64,000 nt of DNA from Mauremys mutica. Its lineage: Eukaryota; Chordata; Testudines; Geoemydidae. The notes under the pieces are model-generated. The model ran no database searches. It was not told the DNA's origin and saw only the letters and a list, made by a program, of their open reading frames with translations. Position numbers and translations under genes: made by a program. The stretch spans positions 139,881,012 through 139,945,011 of the forward strand of contig NC_059073.1 in NCBI RefSeq assembly GCF_020497125.1, in the 5' to 3' direction. Below are positions 12,220-23,625 of the stretch, one piece after another (position 1 is the stretch's first letter; the number at the start of each line of letters is the position of its first letter).

Positions 12220-12499
12220 AACATTCAAAGAGCCACAGAACCCGAGCGGTCTCCACAGTACAGGATGGGGTCAAAGGGAAGATTCATAAAGTGTTGTGTT
12301 GGGTTTTTTTTAACTGAATGATCCTGCAGTGCTGGGAAAGTCACGTTCAGCTCCATTATAGATTAAGTGGAAATTTCCACTGTGCATTCCAATGCTTGCC
12401 ATTCCCATCATGGTTTTTATTTGCAGATCTGAATGGGCTTTACCAACATTAATGAACTCAGACACACACGACCCCCCCGAGTGGTAAAGTAATGGTGAT

Positions 12500-12612
12500 A
12501 TTGCCGTTTTGCAGATGGAGAATGGAGGCAAAGAGAGATTAAATGACTTTACTGTAGATCATGCAACAAGTGTGTAGCAGAGCTGGGAACTACACTAAGA
12601 TCAAGGTGATAA
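12500..12612 (-). repeat. MIR-type SINE fragment, antisense
   Basis: It carries 'ttgcagatggagaatggagg', 'gagagattaaatgacttt' and 'gcagagctgggaacta', in the order of an antisense MIR head. Diverged. Confidence 0.6.
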
Positions 12613-12744
12613 CTCCCATTTCTTGAACCACTGCAACCAAGAGGTTAACTTAAACCCCTCCATTCCATTGTACTTTTTTTTATATCTCTGTTATACGAGG
12701 GTTTTTTAATCTATCAGTCTCTCTTAGGTACTTATGCTGATAAT

Positions 12745-12935
12745 GTATTTATCCTCACAACACCCCTGTGAAGCAGGGCAGTGCTATTATCTCTATTCTA
12801 CATAGGGGAACTGAGGCTTAGTGACTGGTCCAAGGTCCCACAACAAGTCTGTGGCAGAGGAGAGACTTTAACCCTGGTCTTCCAACTGCTAGGCCAGTGT
12901 CCCAGTACTGGTATAAAGCTGAAATAATGAAGACT
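12745..12935 (-). repeat. MIR-type SINE, antisense
   Basis: A clear antisense SINE: 'cataggggaactgaggctta', 'gtgactggtccaaggtccca', 'gtctgtggcagagg' and 'ccctggtcttccaact'. These are the antisense of the 'tgtgaccttgggcaagtca' core and upstream box B region. Confidence 0.75.
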
Positions 12936-12980
12936 CAGGCTCTTTAGACTACCAACAAGGGACAAAAATTCCCTTCTTAA

Positions 12981-13028
12981 ATATGCACTATGGATCTACA
13001 TTGCATATGCACTATGGATCTGCATATG
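12981..13028. repeat. 24-bp tandem duplication
   Basis: A 24-bp unit starting atatgcactatggatct occupies 12981-13004 and is repeated at 13005-13028. The copies agree over the first 17 bases and differ slightly at the end. This is a local slippage duplication. Confidence 0.8.
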
Positions 13029-13159
13029 CAAGTAAATATACTGCACTTGTTCCCTGTGCAAACTTTCTACCAATATCCATGGAGAATACACAACAACAGT
13101 TCTAGCCTGCCAGGTATTGCTCTATGAACTCACATGTGACTGGAAAGAATTTAACTAGA

Positions 13160-13500
13160 GTTGGCTGCAAATGGTCCCCACCCACAATCAGGAAAATGTT
13201 GATTTTTCTTGGAGATAGAGGTGGTAGATCATAGGAGGCCCTGACTGTGGTGCATCATGGGAAATGTAGTCCAGTCAGGGAGGCCCACCCAGAGAGAGGA
13301 ATAAGGACATCAGGCAACCAAACTACATCTCCTATGATGCACAGTGACAGCTTATCCAAATTGATATTTTCTGGGGAGAGGGGAGGAGAAATCACGGTTT
13401 TCCATGGGAACTACTCTTCATGATCAATCATGTCCTTCCAGAAATGCAGCTTGCCACCCAAAAAAATTTCTATCAACTGTTTTTTGACAAGCCCTAAATT
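13160..13500. repeat. foldback repeat with 'gcatcatgggaaatgtagt' motif
   Basis: The motif 'tgcatcatgggaaatgtagt' on the left is mirrored by 'actacatctcctatgatgca' about 50 bp to the right. The edges read 'agagttggctgcaaatgg' and 'tttttgacaagccctaa', like degraded terminal inverted repeats of the 'ttttgaaa' MITE group. Confidence 0.55.
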
Positions 13501-13597
13501 TGCCAGTAACTTTTTGCCACTGTGGCACTGTGTTCACCACTCCAGCACACACCCAACGCAGATCTCACTGGGTATGATTTTTGTTTCACACTAATAT

Positions 13598-13665
13598 AAT
13601 TCTGGAGTGACTTCATCGAAGTCAATGGAGTTACATTAGTGGAGGGAATGGGAATCAGATCCATT
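13598..13665. repeat. MITE fragment ('gaagtcaatggagttac')
   Basis: It contains ctggagtgacttcatcgaa followed by gtcaatggagttac and ends gggaatcagatcc, a diverged half-palindrome of the family at 28155-28232. Confidence 0.5.
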
Positions 13666-14329
13666 TTCTTTAGCGGAAGGTGTGCAGAATTTTAGCTATT
13701 TGATCACCTTGACTTGAAATTAAACAGCCACAAAACTAGTTTTCTATTTGGATGTGTCCAGGAATAGCTATAAATCAAGCTTTGGAAAACTCCACTGCTA
13801 CTCTTCTTAATGGCTGGATGGAATTGCTGAGCTCATAAGATAGATTTTATGACACATTTCTGGAAGGGCTCCCCCGCCTATCTCTTTCTGCTTTTTTAAA
13901 GTGCTCTCGTGCATTGTTTGGGTCATTTTAAGTACTGAAAGCCACAGGTCAATGGTTGTTAGAATTTCCCAAACAGTAAATAAAAAAAAATTCTTATGAA
14001 CTCAGCAATTCCGTCAAGCTCTAAGGAGAGTATCAAAGGAGTTATTACAGAGCACCGAGACACAGACAGATATATGACATCGTCCATCACAAAGTGCTAC
14101 TACTCACTTATCGGCCCTTGCAGGGCTGGACAGAGTCGCATTACGCCAGTTTCACTTGTTCAGTTTTCATAGATCTTGAAGGGTCATGATAAGATATGGT
14201 TACTTTCCCCCAATAGCTATCTTTTGTGGATCTCCTTTCTTAAGGCCTAGTTCTGCAAGGTGCTACACAGTGACTCCATCAAGCCCCCAACTCCCTTCAA
14301 CCAGACATAGGAAACACATTTTCTCCCAC

Positions 14330-14600
14330 CCTGAACAATTAAAAACCTTCCCCCAAAAAATTTACAGCAAATTTCCAGTTTCCATTCTGAATCAAAATTT
14401 GTTTAGTTGCAATTTGAAGCCAAATTTTTGTTTTTATTTTCCCACTCCACATGAAATTAAAATATTTATTGTAATTTCAAAATTTTCCATTGAAAAACTT
14501 CATTTATAAAATGGGGAAAATAGCACTGCTGTGCCACACAGAGGTGTTGTGAGGATAAAAACATTAAAGATTCTGAGGCACTCAGGTATTATGGAGCTAG
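14330..14600. repeat. AT-rich repeat followed by SINE tail
   Basis: 14330-14510 is another 'ttttgaaa' block. 14512-14600 reads 'aaaatggggaaaatagcact', 'ggtgttgtgaggataaaa' and 'ggcactcaggtattatgg', the sense 3' portion of a MIR-type SINE. Confidence 0.5.
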
Positions 14601-14924
14601 GTCCATGTAAGTACCTTAGATAGGGTCCTCAAACATACTTTGCCATGTGAAAACACAGGCGATGCCAATACTGAGCTATTCCGGCATCAGATAAATACAC
14701 ATCTGAGTGAAAAGTAGGTGTTCCCAGCTCAGTCACAGTTAGAGGTGATCTTGGTGCCACAGAATGAGGTAACTTTGAGAACAGACATCCTCATTATTTA
14801 CTGAGGATGACCTCATCCTCTCCCTCATCTTCTGTTGTTGAGGTGATGCACAATCTTAGGTTGCTCTCAGATCTGCACTTACACAAGATGGGCACCCAAA
14901 AAATTGACGTACTTATCGTCTGTA

Positions 14925-15012
14925 GCCTCTTTTGAACTTGGCAGCTGAAGTGACTCACCCAAGGTCAGTAGCATTGTTGGGAATAGAACCTAAGACCAAA
15001 GCAGTGGCAAAA
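14925..15012 (-). repeat. MIR-type SINE fragment, antisense
   Basis: It reads 'gctgaagtgactcacccaag' followed by 'gtcagtagcattgttggga' and 'atagaacctaagacc', the antisense of the SINE core and box B. It directly precedes the CR1 piece. Confidence 0.5.
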
Positions 15013-15046
15013 ATGGGGACAGAACCAATGGCCATGACCTCCTGGT

Positions 15047-15665
15047 GTGACACTGTGGCCAAGAGGGCTAATGTGATCCTTGGATGCATAAAGAGGAGAC
15101 TCTTGTGTAGGAGCAAAGAGGTTATTTTACCTCTTTAATTGGCACTGGTGCAATTGCTGCTGTAACAGTGCATCCAGTTCTGGCACCCACAATTTAAGAA
15201 AGATGTTAATAAATTGGAGAGGGTTAACGGAAGAGCCACGAGAATGATGAAAGGATTGGAAAACATGCCTTTCAGGATAGATTCCAGGAGCTCTATTTAG
15301 CTTAACAAAGAGAAGGTTAAGGGGTGACTTGATTACAGTCTATAAGTACTTACATGGGGAACAAATATTTAATAATGGGCTCTTCAGTGTAGGAGAAAGG
15401 TATCCAATGGCTGGAAGGTGGAGTTAGACATATCCAGACTGGAATAAAGCATGAATTTTTAACAGTGAATGTAATTAACCTCTGGAACAATTTACTGAGA
15501 GTCATGGTGGATTCCCCATCACTGACAATTTTTAAATCAACATGGGATATTTGTCTAAAAGATCTGTTCTAGGGATTATTGTGGGGCAGTTCTCTGGCCT
15601 GTGTTATCCAGGAGGTCAGACTAGATGATCACAATGCTCCCCTCTAGCCTTGGAATCTATGAATC
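15047..15665 (+). mobile_element. CR1 LINE, 5'-truncated 3' part
   Basis: The left part still translates as the C-terminal region of CR1 ORF2 (ILGCIKRRLLCRSKEVILPL), but stop codons and frameshifts follow, for example through 'gatgttaataaattggagag' (DVNKLER) and 'gaatgatgaaaggattgg' (RMMKGL). It then runs into a 3'UTR that ends 'ggaatctatgaatct', the short terminal repeat typical of CR1. CR1 copies are normally 5'-truncated by incomplete reverse transcription, as here. It is dead: no endonuclease or RT core is present. Confidence 0.85.
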
Positions 15666-16235
15666 TAGGTTACCCTGCGCCTCAAGGCCCATGGCATTAG
15701 TATTCCAGACCAAATTAAAATAAGATACTGTATTTGTTGGCTAATATCGTCACAAAAAAGAAATGTATGGAGAAGCTGTGGATAGAAATACATCCGTTAT
15801 TATCTGCACCCTCCTTTAAACATTACTAGAGCCAGCACTTCAATATGCAGCTGCACGTTACTAACACACTGAGTAAATGAAGGTCAGGCCACGGAAAGAT
15901 GTCGGCATTGATCATGTGTAGTTTGGTGTAGCACAGTGATTGTTTGCACCAGGAGGCCATTTGATTCTATTCTGAAGCAAGACTTGACACTACAGTCCAG
16001 CAACAGAGTGGTGGGACTGCCCTCCCTGCTATTGGGAGCAGATATCCTTCTGATCTGACACTGTGGATCTGTTTTTGAAGGGTAAAAACAATAGTGAGCG
16101 TTCAGTTGGCTGTGTCTGAAAACAAGAGAAAAATCCAATTGCTGTGTTGGTATTCCCACCCCTTCTCTCATCACAGACTCCAAGAGCTCAGATCTTACTC
16201 ATTGAAGGGATTTATTGCAAATCACTCTTTTTCTT

Positions 16236-16559
16236 TTAATGCACTTGGTGGATTAACCAAAACAGGACATTAAGTGTATCTACATTGTAACTATTGATCT
16301 GCACATCAATGGATAGAGTATAGAACACCACATTCCACTGATACTGAACAAAACAACGGCCCGATCTCTGCAAGCCTGACATATGCCAATAGTCCTGCCA
16401 AGCTTCATTGAGATCTGCCATGTGAACAATGACGTCTCCCATGTGTACGATTTTGCTGGATTGGGGCCAAAATAATCTGTTTCTAGGTGACGCCAGGTAC
16501 GGAGGTGGGGGGTTCAGTTTAAAAGCCTCACACTGCATCGTCAGAAGGGCAGGTGGCAT
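16236..16559 (-). other. 107-codon open frame, unassigned
   Basis: No family signature. The region around it (15670-16970) contains no repeat I can name confidently. I list it only because the stretch would otherwise be blank. Confidence 0.2.
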
Positions 16560-16969
16560 ACAAGGACTACGCTCTATAGATGTTAGAGCACAGTCTGTAA
16601 TGAGATCCAGCCCTTTGCTGCTCTCAGAAGGCTCAAAGAGGCTGGGAACTGGTTAGCAGAGAATTCCCCTGTTGAAAGGGAACTCCCTGCTAGCATACAC
16701 ATGTGAGATCTGAGCCCTGTGCCTTTGCAGCTGGCAAAAGGGGAATGTCAGGAACAAACAGGAGGCAGGCAGTGGCCATGGCAGAGCTCCACTATGTCTA
16801 TACTCCACAGTTATAGGTTTCAGTGATGCAAATTAGAGCTGCAAGGAAACTGGCACTGAGAATCAGGGAGTCAGAATCTTTCCCTGACACCCCATCCCTA
16901 CTCTCCTGCACTGAGCAGAGCCCAGCCACAGGAGAATCAAGCCCACCATTTGCTCCTCCAATTTGCCTA

Positions 16970-17035
16970 CTATAAATCAGGAGTAAAGCCACTGAAGTCA
17001 GTGGAATTATATATATGTAAGAGGAGACTCAGTCC
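16970..17035. repeat. MITE fragment ('gagtaa...ccactgaagtcagtgg')
   Basis: ataaatcaggagtaaagcc, then 'actgaagtcagtgg', ending 'gaggagactcagtcc'. Same family as 12145-12219. Confidence 0.5.
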
Positions 17036-17206
17036 TTCCTGGATGCATCCAAATGAGGATTTATTGAAGCTACAACAGAAGCTGTAGGATGTAGCATATT
17101 ACACCACACGGTCTAGGGATGTTTCTGCAATTTCAAAGGATGATTAAAAGATGAAACCAAATACAGTTTTAGCAGAGAATCTGAGATCCTGCAGCACCCA
17201 ATTTAA

Positions 17207-17587
17207 ATCTGCGTGGGAAATTTTTGATGGAACAGTTTTCTGTAGAAATGCTATTTCATCAACACCAAGATGTTTCACAGCACCATGGTGATTTCAATGA
17301 CATTTAAAAAAAAAAATCAAAACGTAGCATTACAATGGCGCTGAAAGGTTCTGCTTCAATGTTATTGGAAAGTTTAAATAATTCAAACTATTCAAAATGA
17401 AAAGTCGTTTTTGAAACAAAAACATTGATTTTTTTTTTGAAGTGTCAAGCTCAGAAAGAGATGTTTTGATGGCGACAAATTTCTTCATAATATTTTATAG
17501 GGAATTTCAAAATTTTTCATTTTCATTCCAATGCAGAATGAAAATAAACTTTGAAATCATGAAAGTTCTCCCAAAATGGGAAATTTT
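17207..17587. repeat. AT-rich 'ttttgaaa' interspersed repeat
   Basis: Foldback-prone words (tttgatggaacagttttc, ttttgaaacaaaa, gaatttcaaaatttttc) fill the block. It abuts the truncated 5' end of the next CR1 copy. Confidence 0.45.
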
Positions 17588-18017
17588 GGTGCCACCTCTG
17601 TATATGGCACTGGTGCAACTGCTGCTGGAATACTGTATCCAGTTCTGGTGCCCAGAGGTAAAGAAGGATGTTAATAAACTGGAGAGGGTTCCAAGAATAG
17701 ACATAAGAATGATTAAAGGGATTAGAAAACATGCCTTACCATGATAAGCTAAATAGAGCTCCTTCAATCTAACAAAGAGAAGGTTAAGGGATAATTTCAT
17801 TGGTGATGGGTCCATTGGTTATAAATTAATCTAATCTAGAGAGGCTAACTTCTTTGGTCTTGACTTCACTTAATAAAAACCACCAAGCACTGTATACATA
17901 CAAACCAACCTAAACAACAGCTTCCCATATCGTTAGTGTTGATCCTGCTTTGATCAGGGGGTTGGTCTAGATGACCTCCTGAGGTCTCTTCCAAGCCTAA
18001 TATTCTATGATTCTATA
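17588..18017 (+). mobile_element. CR1 LINE, 5'-truncated 3' part
   Basis: Translation gives CR1 ORF2 C-terminal sequence: YMALVQLLLEYCIQFW, then KKDVNKLERVPRIDIRMIKG, followed by 'aacaaagagaaggttaaggg' (NKEKVK; LEKRRLRG in intact CR1). The 3' end, 'tggtctagatgacctcctga' and then 'tattctatgattctat', is the diagnostic CR1 terminus. Stops and a shortened 3' region make it inactive. An (AATAA)n tract follows. Confidence 0.9.
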
Positions 18018-18029
18018 AAATTTGTTTAA

Positions 18030-18057
18030 AAATAAAATAAAATAAAATAAAATAAAA
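18030..18057. repeat. (AATAA)n microsatellite
   Basis: About five and a half copies of a pentanucleotide immediately after the CR1 3' end. It was probably seeded from the A-rich junction of that insertion. Confidence 0.85.
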
Positions 18058-18461
18058 CACCCTACTGAAACAAGAGGCTCCACTGCATATAATCATCCCC
18101 ATGGGGAGAGGATAAGAAAGAATAAACCAAACACGAGACAGGTCAATCACCTTGCTTAATGCACTCAGATGCTACAGTGATGAGTGTTATGTAACACCTG
18201 GATAGAACAGACTAGACACCAATGTAAATAGGTAGCAGATCATTGCTAGAGAGGTTCAGTGAGAGGAGTCAGAAGATAAAAATATGCTCCTGGGTTTCAA
18301 TACAGAACTTTCTGCTTCACTGAAGACATCACAAACGACATGGATGTGCTTAACAAGGCACTGGGGCAATTAGAAGATAACACTGATACAATTTAGATAA
18401 GCAATTGAGTTTATGGAGCAGTCCAGACAATCTATGATCAATTGCAGCTGGTCAGCTGGGA

Positions 18462-18472
18462 GGGGGGGGGGG
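18462..18472. repeat. G-homopolymer
   Basis: An eleven-base run of G inside 'gctgggagggggg...aac'. It is a likely sequencing-error and length-polymorphism spot. Confidence 0.7.
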
Positions 18473-19309
18473 AACAAAACCCTGAGAAGCAGCCTGACCT
18501 TTGGAAGAGAAAGCAGGGATTCAGAAGATGGGCGAAAGCTGTGTGGATACCAGTATGCTCAGCAGAAACCCCCATACTCTAGACTGCACTTGATCAGTGC
18601 CCACTTGCCTACTGAAATCAATGGAAAACCCATGTGTGAACTGAAGGCAGCACACATGACCCTGATTTCCTAGAGGAAAAATAATTGGTAGACCAAAGCA
18701 GGGATAGAAGCATATTGCACCTTCCCTACCCAGCATCAGCCAAGGGCTGGTGAAACCCTAAGTGATACCTGTGCTTTAGTGGTCTCCATAGGGCTTTGCA
18801 GGAATCACAGGTTTGCCCCCGAGTCATGCCCCTCCCAACACATTATAAATCCTCCCCTCCTACAGCCTGACCATGGGGCATCTCTGGTCTGAATCTGCTC
18901 CCACTCCTTTGCCCCAGCTGGAGCAGCTTGGTTCACAGGATTATTCCTCCAAGTGCCTTGTACCTGCTGCTGTACAGCACCTTTGAGCAAAATGGGGACC
19001 CAGGGCAGCAACAGATCTGGCCTCCAGTATTAGCCAGCAGCAAGATGAGATACACCTTCGATAACACTTAGTGCTTTACGGGCCTGACTCAACACTGTGG
19101 ATATAGTTTTATGGCGGTGTAACTCCACTGACATTTTGCCCTTTTGCCATGTGGTTGATCTTGAACAACTATTTACATCTCTCAGCCTAGGACAGGATTT
19201 GACCCATATATGTACATATTCTTGTGGATGCAATGGAGGTTGCTTATATTCAGGAAGGGAGACTCTAGTCTCTGGAAGGGAAGGATGATCTGGTGGAAAG
19301 GGAACAGTT

Positions 19310-19870
19310 CTCAGCCAGGTCTGTATCTCGGTGTTTCTGTAGGCTGCTGGTCTGTTTCCCCAGCCCAGGAAGGACCGACACTACACCCAGTGTCTGATTC
19401 AGGCTTCCCCTCCCCCAGGCGTCACCTTGATTTCTTCCACTTAAAAACTGGTAACGAACGCCACATCAGTTGTCCCTCTTCCTTAACCAGGGGGCTTCTG
19501 CAGGGACCTATCTATTGCATTGAGGTTTCCACTCTACAGGCCACCTGCCTGAGTCATTCACAAACTGCCCTGACCGTGGGGCTTCCTGCCAGAACCTTGC
19601 TGCTCCTAGCAGCTGTTGTCCAGTCCTCCCACAAACCATTTGCCTGGGACACCTCCTGCCACAGGAGCCAATCCGCTCCCTGTAGGGCTTACACAAGCCC
19701 CTTAGCCTCAGCATCTTCTGCATAAGCTTTTCTGTTTCCTGCAGCCCTCTCCCCAGCTGGGCTACTTGCAGGCACTTATAATCACCTGATCGGCCTCAGC
19801 TGGAATGTAGATGATACATCAGAGGTGAGGCTGGACTCAGCTCCCCTTAGAGGGCCAGCCACCCTGGGAG
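19310..19870 (-). mobile_element. LTR-like retroelement fragment (probable)
   Basis: The sequence has the texture of the window's other LTRs at 40999 and 57106: C/T-rich with many 'cctgcc' words, then 'ccccagctgggct' and 'aatcacctgatcggcctcagc' near the right side. Terminal TG/CA and a TSD are not clear, so the boundaries are approximate. The 171-codon frame at 19210-19725 shows no gag, pol or env motif and is treated as chance. Confidence 0.45.
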
Positions 19871-19884
19871 TCTCAGCTCCCTAA

Positions 19885-19960
19885 CCATAAAACACTGTGA
19901 GGATAAAGACCATTAATTATTGAGACACTCAGATATCATGGGGATGAAAGCCAGACCAGT
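19885..19960 (+). repeat. SINE tail fragment
   Basis: 'aacactgtgaggataaagac', then 'gacactcagatatcatggg', matches the sense tail seen at 14555-14600. Confidence 0.5.
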
Positions 19961-20010
19961 ACTAGATAGAATTCCATCTAGTTATTCTTTATCTGCATTT
20001 TTCACACCCA

Positions 20011-20039
20011 TTCTCTCTCTCTCTCTCTCTCTGTGTGTA

Positions 20040-20128
<89 letters not shown>

Positions 20129-20144
20129 ACGTACGTACACGTAT
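20011..20144. repeat. compound microsatellite (TC)n(TG)n(TA)n(TG)n(ACGT)n
   Basis: Five dinucleotide or tetranucleotide blocks run without a break: TC 20011-20032, TG to 20055, TA 20056-20110, GT 20111-20128, then acgtacgtac. The block is almost entirely alternating purine/pyrimidine after the TC run. The open frames of 91 and 60 codons through it are artefacts. Confidence 0.95.
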
Positions 20145-20149
20145 AAATC

Positions 20150-20875
20150 CTGGACTTGCAGCATCTTTCTAAAAACAGCAGATAGAAAAGAATAAGTAGA
20201 TGTTAGCTCTTTTTGGAAAATTCATGATTTCCCCACCCGCATTTGTAACCATTGGAGAACACAGTCATCTCCCTAAAGGTCTGACACCTAAAAGCTTATT
20301 GAAGGAGAATATTCAGTCTCTCTAAGATGCTGGCTTTTTTGTGATGTGTCTAGTTGTATGAAAGTGTTACATCTTGTATGAAGGAATGTGAAAGAATCGG
20401 TGATGTGGTGATAACAGAAGAGGCAGGGAGGGAATCTATCTGCATGCAATCCAGAATTTGTTTTGTTTAGATGAACTTCTTTTAAAGAAAGACACCTGGA
20501 GGCCAATCTATATCGCTCAGCAAACAGAAGCAACATGGAATTTCACAGCTGATGACTAAGCCACTGGATAAAAACAAAGGGGAGGAGGGAGAAGTAGGAT
20601 TAGTGGGTATGAACTGGGATTACTGTTCTGTCCACTCTCTAATTTGGATAGTTACATTCTGTCTACCTACAAACATTTGGCTGATTCACTTAATAGGCTG
20701 CTTTGTGATCATTCCTGTTAGCAAACGCAGCTGGTACAAAGGTGAATTTCACCCCAAGATAAGGTCTATGCACCACTTAGTCTTATTTTGACATTTTAGA
20801 TGGCAATTAAATACTTATAGCTTCTGACTTGCTGCACAGGGGGTGAATAAGCATCTATCTCCTGGTATTTATAAC
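20150..20875. other. unassigned DNA
   Basis: I see no gene or complete repeat. Short open frames on both strands only. Confidence 0.35.
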
Positions 20876-20879
20876 ACTC

Positions 20880-21185
20880 CCATCATCATAGTATCTAAGC
20901 TCCTCAAAAAAATTAATAAATTTATCCTCATAGCATTTCTGAGATTTAGGGACTATTCTTCCCAATTTACAGATGGGCAGCTGAGACGTGGGGATTTAGG
21001 GCTATAATCCTGCAAGTGCAATGCACACCTGTAGCTTTATTCACATGAAGTCAGTGAGACTGCTCGCATGCCTCAAGCTAAACATGTGGGTCAGCATTTG
21101 CCTAAGATGACCGTGGAAGTCTGCACAAGCTAGAAATTGAACCTGGAATTCTTGAGACATAGCCTTGTATCTTAATGAGGCTGCC
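20880..21185 (-). repeat. antisense SINE split by a MITE-like segment (probable)
   Basis: 20880-20995 reads 'tttatcctcatagcatttct' and 'cccaatttacagatgggcag', an antisense SINE start. 21120-21165 reads 'gaaattgaacctggaattct', the antisense box B end. Between them, 21000-21110 has 'cctgcaagtgcaatgcacac' and 'gcatgcctcaagctaaacat', the style of the palindromic 'slow-T' MITEs near 58 and 63 kb. I infer insertion of the latter into the former. Confidence 0.45.
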
Positions 21186-22084
21186 CTTCGACAGCCTAGC
21201 TGATAACCGAACCCCAAAGAGGAAGGAGCCCCCCTATGTAAATTCATTTAAAATTCAAAAGATTAGTCTCAGAAACTGGGGGGGAAGGGGGATTAGCACA
21301 GTTCTGTGCCCACCTCTCCTTCTGGGAAGGGTACTATCGAATAGTGGTTGATCTGAATCAATACTTTGGACCAGTCAGCCAGCCACAGCCAAGGTATAAA
21401 ACAAGCTGTTCCTGGGAAATGTCACACTCTTCCTCCTCTCCCCAGTTTCTAAACATATCCCTCTTACGCCCAGTTCATTACACTTAGCATAAGAGCAGCC
21501 ATCATGCGTCTAAGCCACAAAAGTGCCAGCAAGGAAGACCTGAAACAAAAAAAGCAATTCCAAAGAAAAATCTAATTAGTGGGTAAAGACACAAGGTGGC
21601 CTTTTCTGTGCCCTCAGATAATGATGAAAACATATCAGGGAAAGTTTTGAGTGGTTATTAGCAAACAGAAACCCCCATTACTTTTAATTGAGGCCGACTT
21701 GCATCTTGCAAGTTTATTTGGTCAAAAACCCTCTATGTGAAGCCCTATTCTGAAGACGTCTATGTTCGCATTTGTTATAAGAAATGAAAAAAACAAACAC
21801 ACACACAGATTAGCGAGAAGTGAATAAATACGAGTTCACTCACTAAAGTGGCTAATTAAGTCCTGGACACAGGTAATGGTAGCATTAGCATAGTCTTGGT
21901 GTTTTTCCTTTATTGACTCAAGGTACTTTGTCCTGAGTAGACTGAGCGAGAGTACTGCTTTTGCAGGTGACACAGCAGTAGTAAGGGCCTAATCCAAATC
22001 CCTCTGAAGTCAGTAGGTGTCTGCCCACTGATTCCAGTGGACATGGATAGACTCTTAGCAAGTCACAGGAAGCTTAAGGCCAGA

Positions 22085-23625
22085 AGGGATCCCTAAATTG
22101 TCTAGTCTGTTGGCCTTTATATCACAGGCCAGCAACGCCACTCAGCAACTGCACTAAACCCAACAACCAAAATAAGACCTAGTATTACAGCCCACAGGAG
22201 ACTAGAATATGATGTGCCGCAGGCAGAGAATAGGAGGGACCGAGGTGCACCAGTGCCCAAGGTCCCCACAATGGCAGGGAAATGGTTACGTGAGAGAGAC
22301 CCAGATAATCCTGGCCCTTATCCACATGCTGCAGAGGAAGGTGAAACCACCTCCCTCCGCAAGGTCACTGCCAATCTGACCTGGAGGAAAATTCCTTCCT
22401 CACCCCACATTCTAGGATGCATTTCATCAGGCCCTGGTAACTTAAAGACATCTAATTTGTCCAAGTAATTTTTAACTTCTTCTTTCCTTATTTTAGCCTC
22501 TTCTGATCCTATCTCTATTTCACTGGCATTCACTGTTAGACATCCAATCACCACCAACCTTCTTGGTGAAGACCGAAACAAAGAAGTCATTAAGCACCTC
22601 TGCCATTTCCACATTTTGTTATTATTTTGCCCCCCTCATTGAGTAATGGGTCCACCCTGTCCTTGGTCTTCCTCTTGGTTCTAATGTATTTGTAGAATGT
22701 TTTCTTGTTACCCCTTATGTCTCTGGCTAGTTTGATCTCGTTTTGTGCCTTGGCCTTTCTAATTTTGTCCCTACATACATGTGTTATTTGTTTATATTTT
22801 TTGTAATTTGACTGAGTTTCCACTTTTTGTAGGACTCTTATTTTTTTATTTTTAGAATATTGAAGATCTCCTGGTTAAGCCAGGGTGGTCTCTTTCCAAA
22901 CTTCCTATCTTTCCTATGCAGTGGGATAGTGTCCTCTTGTGCCCTTAATAATGTCTCTTTGAAAAACTGCCAACTGTCTTCTATTGTTTTTCCCCTTAGA
23001 CTTGCTTCCCAGGGGATCTTACCTACCAACTCCCTGAGTGTGCTGAAGTCTGCTTTCTTGAAATCCATTGTCTTTATTGTGCTGTTCCCCCTCATGCCCT
23101 TCCTTAGAATCATGAACGCTATCATTTCATGATCACTCTCACCCAAACTGCCTTCCACTTTCAAATTCTCAACCAAATCAAATCGAGAACAGCCTCTCCC
23201 CTAGTAGCGTTCTCCAGCTTCTGAAGTGAAAAAATTGTCTCCAACACATTCCAAGGACTTATTGGATACTCTGTGCCCTGCTGTGTTATTTTCCCATCAG
23301 ATGTCTGGGTAGTTGAAGTCCCTCATCACCACCAAGTCCTGTGCTTTGGATGATTTTGTTAGATGTTTAAAAAAAGCCTCATCCACCTCTTCTTCCTGGT
23401 TAGGTGTTCTGTAATAGACCCCTACCATGACATCACCCTTGTTTTTTACCCCTTTTATCCTTACCCAGAGACTTTCAGCAAGTGTCTCTCTTATTTCTAT
23501 CTCAACCTCAGTCCAAGTGCATATATTTTTAATATATAAGACAACACCTCCTCCCTTTTTTTCCTTGCTGGTCCTTCCTGAGCAAGCTGTACCCTTCTAT
23601 ACCAATATTGCTGCTTTAACATGAT
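22085..23625 (-). mobile_element. CR1 LINE, antisense, internally deleted
   Basis: On the minus strand, 23625-22840 encodes the end of the CR1 ORF2 endonuclease domain: GVYYRTPNQEEEVDEAFF, then RDFN at the usual GDFN position, then GESDHEM with the SDH motif, and RPPWLNQEI. 22823-22410 encodes the linker and RT N-terminus: [19 protein letters not shown], then [10 protein letters not shown], and a diverged [17 protein letters not shown] (usual form GPDGMHPR). At about 22410 the sequence passes directly to 3'UTR, ending at 22085 with the antisense terminus 'ggccagaagggatcc' and 'tctagtctg'. The whole RT catalytic core is missing, so this is a deletion derivative. Frame breaks near 23180 and 22830 show further decay. 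Confidence 0.88.

Noticed and set aside
19210..19725. 171-codon open frame
   Set aside because: It overlaps LTR-like C/T-rich sequence with no domain signature. A minus-strand frame is open across part of it too.
22838..23176. 112-codon minus-strand frame with endonuclease-like motifs as a host gene
   Set aside because: The GESDHEM and WLNQEI motifs belong to CR1 ORF2. It is a broken transposon, not a host gene.
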